From: Anaeramoeba flamelloides
Lineage: Eukaryota > Metamonada > Anaeramoebidae
Direction of reading: 5' to 3'
DNA: 64,000 nt
NCBI GenBank assembly: GCA_027625915.1
Contig: JANTQA010000036.1
Location: 4,397,501 to 4,461,500, forward strand
Under the pieces are notes generated by a model. That model worked only from the letters and a program-made list of their open reading frames with translations, searched no databases and had not been told where the DNA came from. Made by a program: the position numbers and the translations under genes. The stretch's first letter is position 1. Each line of letters opens with the position of its first letter. This document shows, one piece after another, positions 58,407-64,000 of this stretch.

Positions 58407-59608
58407 ATGAACTTATCTGACTCAGAAACCATTGAAGAAATACAAAATGCTATCAAAGAAACTAACCAATGTATTAACGATCTACACACTATACAAACTC
58501 TACTTTTGAATTGTAAAACAAAAATGGAAAACAATTATATTTTCAAGTAAAAGAAAAAAAAAATCAAAAAGACCAAAAAGAGATTGAAAACCTAAAAAAG
58601 AAAGTTATGAAATTACAACAAGAATTAAAGTCTTTAAAAACTCAAAAAGCAAAAGAAGAGGAAAAAAAACTCATTCAAATCAAAAAAAAACATAATCAAA
58701 ACAACAACCCAAAGAATCAAAAGTCAACCAATTTGACAGTCCAAACACAAACCCAAGATGAAAATACAAAAAAAATAATTCCAAAAATGATATATATATT
58801 TCAAACCAACTTAAATTTTGGAGAAAAAGTGCCTACTTATAAAGACTGGAAAAAAAGAATTTCAAAAAAACATTATGTACAAAAAATTCTTTTCAATCGA
58901 AATCTAATAGGGCTGTCAGTTCAAGAAATGGGAAAAATAAGTTATACAATTGATCAAAAATGTCAAGAGTATGCCAACAATAAAGAAAACAAAAAGAAAG
59001 ATTTTACAATCCAAGTCAAAGAAATTGTCTACAAATATTTATTTCAATCCAGTTCAAAGCTTTTAACAGATTTTGAAGAATTAAAAATCAACCTTGGTAA
59101 ATTTTCGTTTGATCTTATTTGTGATAAACTAAACTTCAAGACTGAAATTTTTTATCATCCAAACTTTACCAAGACAAATTTTACTGATTTTCTCCAAGAA
59201 TTATTAGCTTTTTCTAAGAATAAGAAGAATTTAATCGGACTACACACAAAAATCACTTATTATCAAAATTCTTTTTGGTTATTTTATTGGCAAAAAATAT
59301 GGTATAATTATCTTGTATATTTTTATTTGGCTGCTTATTTACAAAAAAATAAAAATTTAAAATTTCTTTGGAATCCCAAACTCAAATTAAATAATTCCAG
59401 CAAACCTTGGTTGTTTCTTGAAAAATCTGTTTCGAAAAAGGGTGGTTATGAAATAAAAGAAATTAAAGAAAAAAAAAATCAACAGAGACATCGTATAATA
59501 CTTCTACCTATTATATATCAAATACCAACAGACAACCTGAATCAAAAAAAGATACATACCAACCCAGAGTATCAGAAGGAAAGGATTTATTCTGGAATCT
59601 TTGTATAA
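58407..59608 (+). CDS. Unrecognised coiled-coil protein
   Basis: The long frame (ATG at 58607, TAA at 59608) encodes 333 residues: a Lys/Glu/Gln coiled-coil (1-30), an Asn/Gln/Thr linker to about 55, and a compact Phe/Tyr/Trp-rich region (60-320) with VPTYKDWKKRISKK, NLIGLSVQEMGKISY and FWLFYWQKIWYNYLVYFYLA, the last a poss​ible hydrophobic helix. Upstream, ATG at 58407 opens MNLSDSETIEEIQNAIKETN and continues 47 codons in another frame. The downstream frame is open back to 58517, so the two halves form one continuous coiled-coil N-terminus if joined by a frame change near the T-run at 58540. A frameshift or assembly error is more likely than a very short intron. No family is recognised. The order coiled-coil then globular domain, about 2 kb upstream of a LINE RT on the same strand, would also fit a LINE ORF1; that is speculation. 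Confidence 0.6.
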
Positions 59609-60700
59609 CCGAATAATTAATTAGGAATTAACTTAAAAAGTTGAATTTCATAGCTACTTCTAAAAAATTATAATTTTGTAAAAACGATAACTTTCAAATT
59701 TACTTTAAGAAAGAATTGATGTTTATTCAAAAAGTTCATGTATAGATCCCTAATAAATAAAAAAATCAAGATTAAAAATAATTTATTTAAACTTTTCTTT
59801 CTTTAGTACTTTTTAAATTTTCTTTTCGTAAAATTATAAATTTTCTTTAATGTATCTATGAGGAATTTTTTTTCTCGAACAAGTAAAATCTTATATATTT
59901 TCAGTGTATGAAAATTTTAATAATACTAAAGTATTTTTTTTCTCAGTTCTATTGTAAAATTTACTAATTATTTGGTTAATTAATTGAAAATGTTGCTGTA
60001 AATTTATTTGATTTATTTTTGAAGAGAGAAAAATACCATTCTCCTAGTGTAACTTAATCTTGAAAAAAACAATTAAAAAAATTTGTTAAAGAATCACAAA
60101 TTTTATTATCACTTACTTTAGATAATATATATTATGAATTCTTTTTTATTAATGTAATTAAAGATATTATTAATTTTTCTATTATTTTTATAAAATTCAA
60201 ATCTCCAGATTTTTCAATTGTTTACTTAATCCAGATGTCTTTGTTTTTTTTTTTTTTTTAATTTAAGAAATAAAACAACAATTTATAGATTTTTATTTTT
60301 ATTTCACAAATTAAAAAAAAAGCTAGATATGGTTCCACAAATATGATTGAAGTTTTCAAATGATATAAATATTTAACTTTAATTTAGATAAGTCACCTTT
60401 TTGGTTTTTAATTATGTTTTCGCTTTTTAGATATGAGTATCTAAACGGACTATTACTGTATTTTCTAGATTTTAGAACTTTTTGTTGAAATTTTGTAGAT
60501 TTAATGGACTTGTCTTTAAATTTTCAGAATTAAAGAGAATAGAGAAAAATCAATATATTTTACTCGCTTCTTTTGAATTCAGGAAAATTCCATTAGTTTT
60601 TGTTTAATTTCCGAAATTCAAAAGAAAAGAGAAAAGTCTTTATATTTCATTTCTTAAATGAAATAAAACTTACAGACTCTATTTTACTCTAAATCACTCT
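59609..60700. other. Intergenic, no gene seen
   Basis: A/T-rich; weak family F pieces at 60240-60340. Confidence 0.45.
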
Positions 60701-60769
60701 AAGGCAATTGACGACACGAATGTTTGATATTACAACATATTTTGTTTTATAATTTTTATAATTTGTTAA

Positions 60770-61110
60770 GCCTCCCAACTTGAACAATTTTTCAAACTGG
60801 CTAATCGAAAAATCTCTAATTCCCATACTAATGATTGTAATTTGTCTGTATACCAATTGATATTCTCATTTTTTAGTGTTTGGAAAAAATAAAACTTGTT
60901 TTTGATTATTTTGTTTTTTAAATATCTATTCCTTCTATGAATCTATATTTTGGTTGACATGTTTATTATTAATCATACTGGAACAATTGTAGTTTCAGTT
61001 TTATGAATCAATCATACCAAGTGAAAATTTATTTGTAAAAAATTTGTAACAGATTTATTTATAACTCTATCAATTCTTTCAAAAGAACTTTCTTCGAGAT
61101 CAAATATTGT
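60770..61110 (-). other. Coding-like remnant, possibly LINE C-terminal region
   Basis: On the minus strand FERIDRVINKSVTNFLQINF and, further on, ENINWYTDKLQSLVWELEIF read in different frames. The L/F-E-x-I-D-x-x-I-x-K pattern is typical just after the RT domain of LINEs. Weak. Confidence 0.3.
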
Positions 61111-61559
61111 GGGAGCCAAAAAAGTTGAGAGAAAAAAAGAGCTTTGAAAGAAGTTGTTTTACCTTCTTTGTTGTGTTTATTGTATTAAAAAGATAGATCA
61201 AGTGTTTCCAAATAATTTTATACACTTTTGAAATTATAAAGAAGTTTTATGTTTATTTCTATCAAAATTCCAAGAGAAAAAATTTTCTTTTTTTTTTATT
61301 TGTATTTAGTTTTTTATAATATGAGTTTATCAAAATATTTTTATTATTACATAAAATCCCTTCTAAATAAATTATTAGAGAAATGAAAGTTCTTGGTGTT
61401 AAAAGATGTTTATTATTTGAGTTTTTAATTTCATGAATAAATATATTATTTTCAAATAATCCATTCATTAAATGAGATAATTTGTGATCTTTTTTTTATA
61501 ATTAAAATACTTTTTACTTTGAGTTTCTGAATTGTTTAAAATTGGTTTCATACAAACAA

Positions 61560-62290
61560 AAATTATCAGCTTTTGAAAAACTTGTAAAAGAAAGATGACA
61601 ATTTGGAATATCTATTATTGTAATATACATTTTTAATTTCAAAGTTTTTAATGATATTGAATCTTTTTAAAGTAATTATATTTTGATCACTAATTTGAAT
61701 TTTTTTTAATTGTTTTTGATCTTTTTTTGTATTTCAAACTGGTGAAATTTTTAGAAATAATAATTATTTTTTTACTTATTTATTATTCAAAGGAGGAAAT
61801 AAGTGTATAGAGAGGATATATTTTATGTCCTTTATTATTTAGGTTTTTTTACTCATTTTCTTCTAGAAACACTCATTTAATTAACAATATTTGTTCCAAC
61901 GTTTGCAGATGATTTGATAATAATCTTTAGAGTATTTCTAATAGAAATAAATCATCAAGTTGAAAAAATATATAGAAATATCAGAGATTTTGGAATGAAT
62001 CCAAATATATATAGAATTAAAAAAAAATACTAAATCCAAAAAAAAAATATATTTGGGTATATATCTTTGCAAAAAAACTCATTTAAAATTGATTCTTGAA
62101 AAAGTTAAAATTAATTTTAATAAATTAATCAATATTTTTTTACAAAAAAAATTTGCTTTTGGATTGAAAGTTCATTTTTTTAAAAGGGTTTTTACATAGT
62201 CAACTGCTATATGGGTTAGAAATATTTGATCCCATACAAAAATATTTTATTTTCAAGAGATGTGTGGATTAATAAAAATGAATAAAAAAA
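61560..62290 (+). mobile_element. LINE reverse-transcriptase remnant
   Basis: Order of RT blocks is recognisable across several frames: YIFNFKVFNDIES (about 61625-61665, block A), GGNKCIERGYILCPLLF (about 61790-61845, the R-G-V-x-Q-G-x-x-L-S-P-x-L-F block), FVPTFADDLIIIFRVF (61892-61940, catalytic F-A-D-D), FGMNPNIYRIKKKY (61990-62031), IFGYISL (about 62045) and GFLHSQLLYGLEIFDP (62185-62235, thumb). This is the clearest LINE in the window; the FGMNPN signature links it to the fragments at 13.1 and 45.8 kb. Frames are broken repeatedly, so it is not active. Confidence 0.72.
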
Positions 62291-62299
62291 TTTTTATTA

Positions 62300-62910
62300 A
62301 TAAATCCACACACACCCTAGACTTATATTTACAATTGAAGCAAGAATAGACTCAGCAAGAATACCAAAATAAACTAAAATTCAAAATTTTCCACACAGCT
62401 AAAACATTCCAAACAATCACAATAATACAATTTCATTGAAATTGGAGATAATTTTTATTTTTGTAAAATATGAAAATCATTTTTTCATCTTTTAGTTTTT
62501 CTTTTCATTTCATTGTTTGAATTACGTAATTTGTTTCGTTGGATCAAAATTTTTTTCAACCCTCGATATTAGGTTAAAGTTGAGTTGTTCAAAATAGAAG
62601 AACATAAATAAAATTAGTTGGTAGTATCTAACCATTTGATCGATCAATATTCTAATAGAATTTCAACATATTTACCAATGTATTTTTTTGTTTTGCTCTC
62701 TCCAAAATTTTTAACACACCCATGATTTATTTGTATTGATAATTATTTATTTATTGTTTTGTGAGTATTGTAATTTATAAAAAAGTGTTAACGTTTCAAT
62801 TAGTGAATGGTTCTAATTTGATAAATCTTCTTGAATTGATTAAATAAGTTTTTTTTTTCACAAATCGAATTTTGGTGTGTTAAAAATTTTGAATTGGGGT
62901 TTATAATAGA
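62300..62910 (+). repeat. Probable LINE 3' region; copy 2 of the 28985-29560 repeat
   Basis: TTTCCACACAGCTAAAA, ATATGAAAATCATTTTTTC, TATTGATAATTATTT and AAATCGAATTTTGG are colinear with the copy at 28985-29560. It directly continues the RT remnant on the same strand. Confidence 0.55.
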
Positions 62911-63643
62911 AGATTTAAACTGGTTCAAAAATTAAAAATTTATTATTTTCATAAAATAGTTAAAACATTAAAGTCAGAGAACAGAAATTAAAAAGTATTA
63001 GCTGCTAAAAAAAAAAGAACATAAAAGAATTAGAAATTGGATTGATATTTGAATTTAACAACTAGAAAACAGCCCCAGTTTTGAATGTCATTAAGTTTCC
63101 AGAATTCCAAAGAATTGAATAAAATTTTTGATTTTCCTCAATTCTTTGGAATTATAGAAAAGATAAGCAATCTAAGACAATCACCAGAACTTGAAAACAC
63201 TTCTCAAAAATTTTTAAAAATAATCTCTATACTAAATTATATTATTAATTAAATATTTTTAAAATAACACCACTTGGTTTATCTTTCTTGTTAGTACAGT
63301 TTATTTCTATTTTCACTGTTTTTTTTTTGAATTGTTGCTTAATTTGGAGATTTGGGGTAGTATTATAATCATAAAAATAAAACAATTTATTGAAAATGTT
63401 CAAAAAAAAGTAAAATTTTTAATTTTTGAATGCATTTATTTCAATATCACTTTTATTATTGTTTCAAAAGTCAAATTTTCAAAAATTGCATAACTATTTT
63501 AACCTGTTTTTGTGGCATTGGAAATCTGAATAAATATATTTAAGTTTTATTTATTTGTTGATCAAAGAATCAATAAGGTAAAACTAAAAAAAATGTTAAA
63601 GATTCTTTATTTCATTCAAATTTGTCTTAAAATCACGAAATAG
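62911..63643. other. Intergenic, no gene seen
   Basis: A short stem around CAGAATTCCAAAGAATTGAA / TTCAATTCTTTGGAATTATAG-type sequence near 63098-63155; otherwise A/T-rich. Confidence 0.4.
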
Positions 63644-63818
63644 AGATAATATCGAAAAGGGGGGAAATTCTACTGAATGGAAAAGTTTCTATAAAAAAGC
63701 ATTCCACTTTAGAAAAATTGATTATATTTTTGGCACTTTTCAAAAAAAAAACACAAAGACCTTGAGATTATTAATTTTCCCATTACCTATTCAGATATTT
63801 AAAAAATTGTTACGTTAA
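63644..63818 (+). other. Candidate 3'-terminal exon, unrecognised
   Basis: After an acceptor-like TCACGAAATAG, a frame without ATG reads DNIEKGGNSTEWKSFYKKAF, HFRKIDYIFGTFQKKNTKT and so on for 57 codons to TAA at 63816-63818. The W-K-x-x-Y-x-x-x-F phrase and balanced codons look coding, but upstream exons were not found. Confidence 0.3.
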
Positions 63819-64000
63819 TATTTTTCTACAAATTTTGGTATAGATTGTATATTTTTAATTGGAATTTTACAATTTAGAAAACTAATTTTTCAGGATCAGA
63901 AATTCCATAAATTTAACAAAACTCAAGAAGTTTATAAATCTAATAATTAATTGAATTTCCAATTTTAAGGGAAATCTTGAATTTTTTTTTTTTTAAAAAA

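Noticed and set aside
1-64000. CRISPR arrays, rRNA or tRNA genes, bacterial operons
   Set aside because: No regularly spaced identical repeats, no rRNA landmarks, no complete cloverleaf. Introns and eukaryotic gene families rule out a prokaryotic reading.

Overview
This is a eukaryotic nuclear window, very rich in A+T (about four fifths by eye). The genes are sparse and mostly short, several need spliced 5' or 3' ends, and long gaps are filled with poly-A/poly-T runs and old mobile-element debris. The mix of divergent actin-like proteins, a pair of HSPA12-type Hsp70s, a PAQR receptor with a KE-repeat tail and cytosolic eS12 suggests an amoeboid or anaerobic protist, perhaps like Anaeramoeba or an amoebozoan. 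That assignment is an inference from gene content and composition only. No rRNA, tRNA, CRISPR or bacterial-style operon was found.

Layout. 0-3.2 kb: possible terminal exons of an unrecognised gene, then repeats. 3.25-4.54 kb and 8.12-9.30 kb (+): two divergent actin-family proteins in tandem, separated by 3.6 kb that holds a TTAA-flanked non-autonomous transposon. 9.3-15.6 kb: repeat desert with a 457-bp hairpin element, a 195-bp palindromic MITE and a LINE reverse-transcriptase remnant. 15.67-17.19 kb (-): PAQR-family seven-helix receptor. 19.6-24.4 kb: three copies of a CAAAGG-ended repeat (family A) and a long inverted repeat. 25.98-26.44 kb (-): ribosomal protein eS12. 31.99-33.82 kb and 46.91-48.75 kb (-): two paralogous HSPA12-like Hsp70 genes sharing their upstream sequence. 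Between them lie LINE scraps and a 2.9-kb element with arms of about 0.5 kb. 50-57 kb: more MITEs and a candidate small gene. 58.4-59.6 kb (+): an unrecognised coiled-coil protein gene. 61.5-62.9 kb: LINE reverse transcriptase and its probable 3' region.

At least five inverted-repeat families (named T, P, A, E and a large foldback) recur, sometimes nested. Several short, comparatively GC-rich stretches carry convincing codons and consensus splice sites but no long ORF. They are listed as tentative exons because ORF-only annotation would miss them. The recognised genes do not form one pathway. The common themes are two tandem pairs or duplicates of the actin/Hsp70 ATPase superfamily and one housekeeping ribosomal gene.
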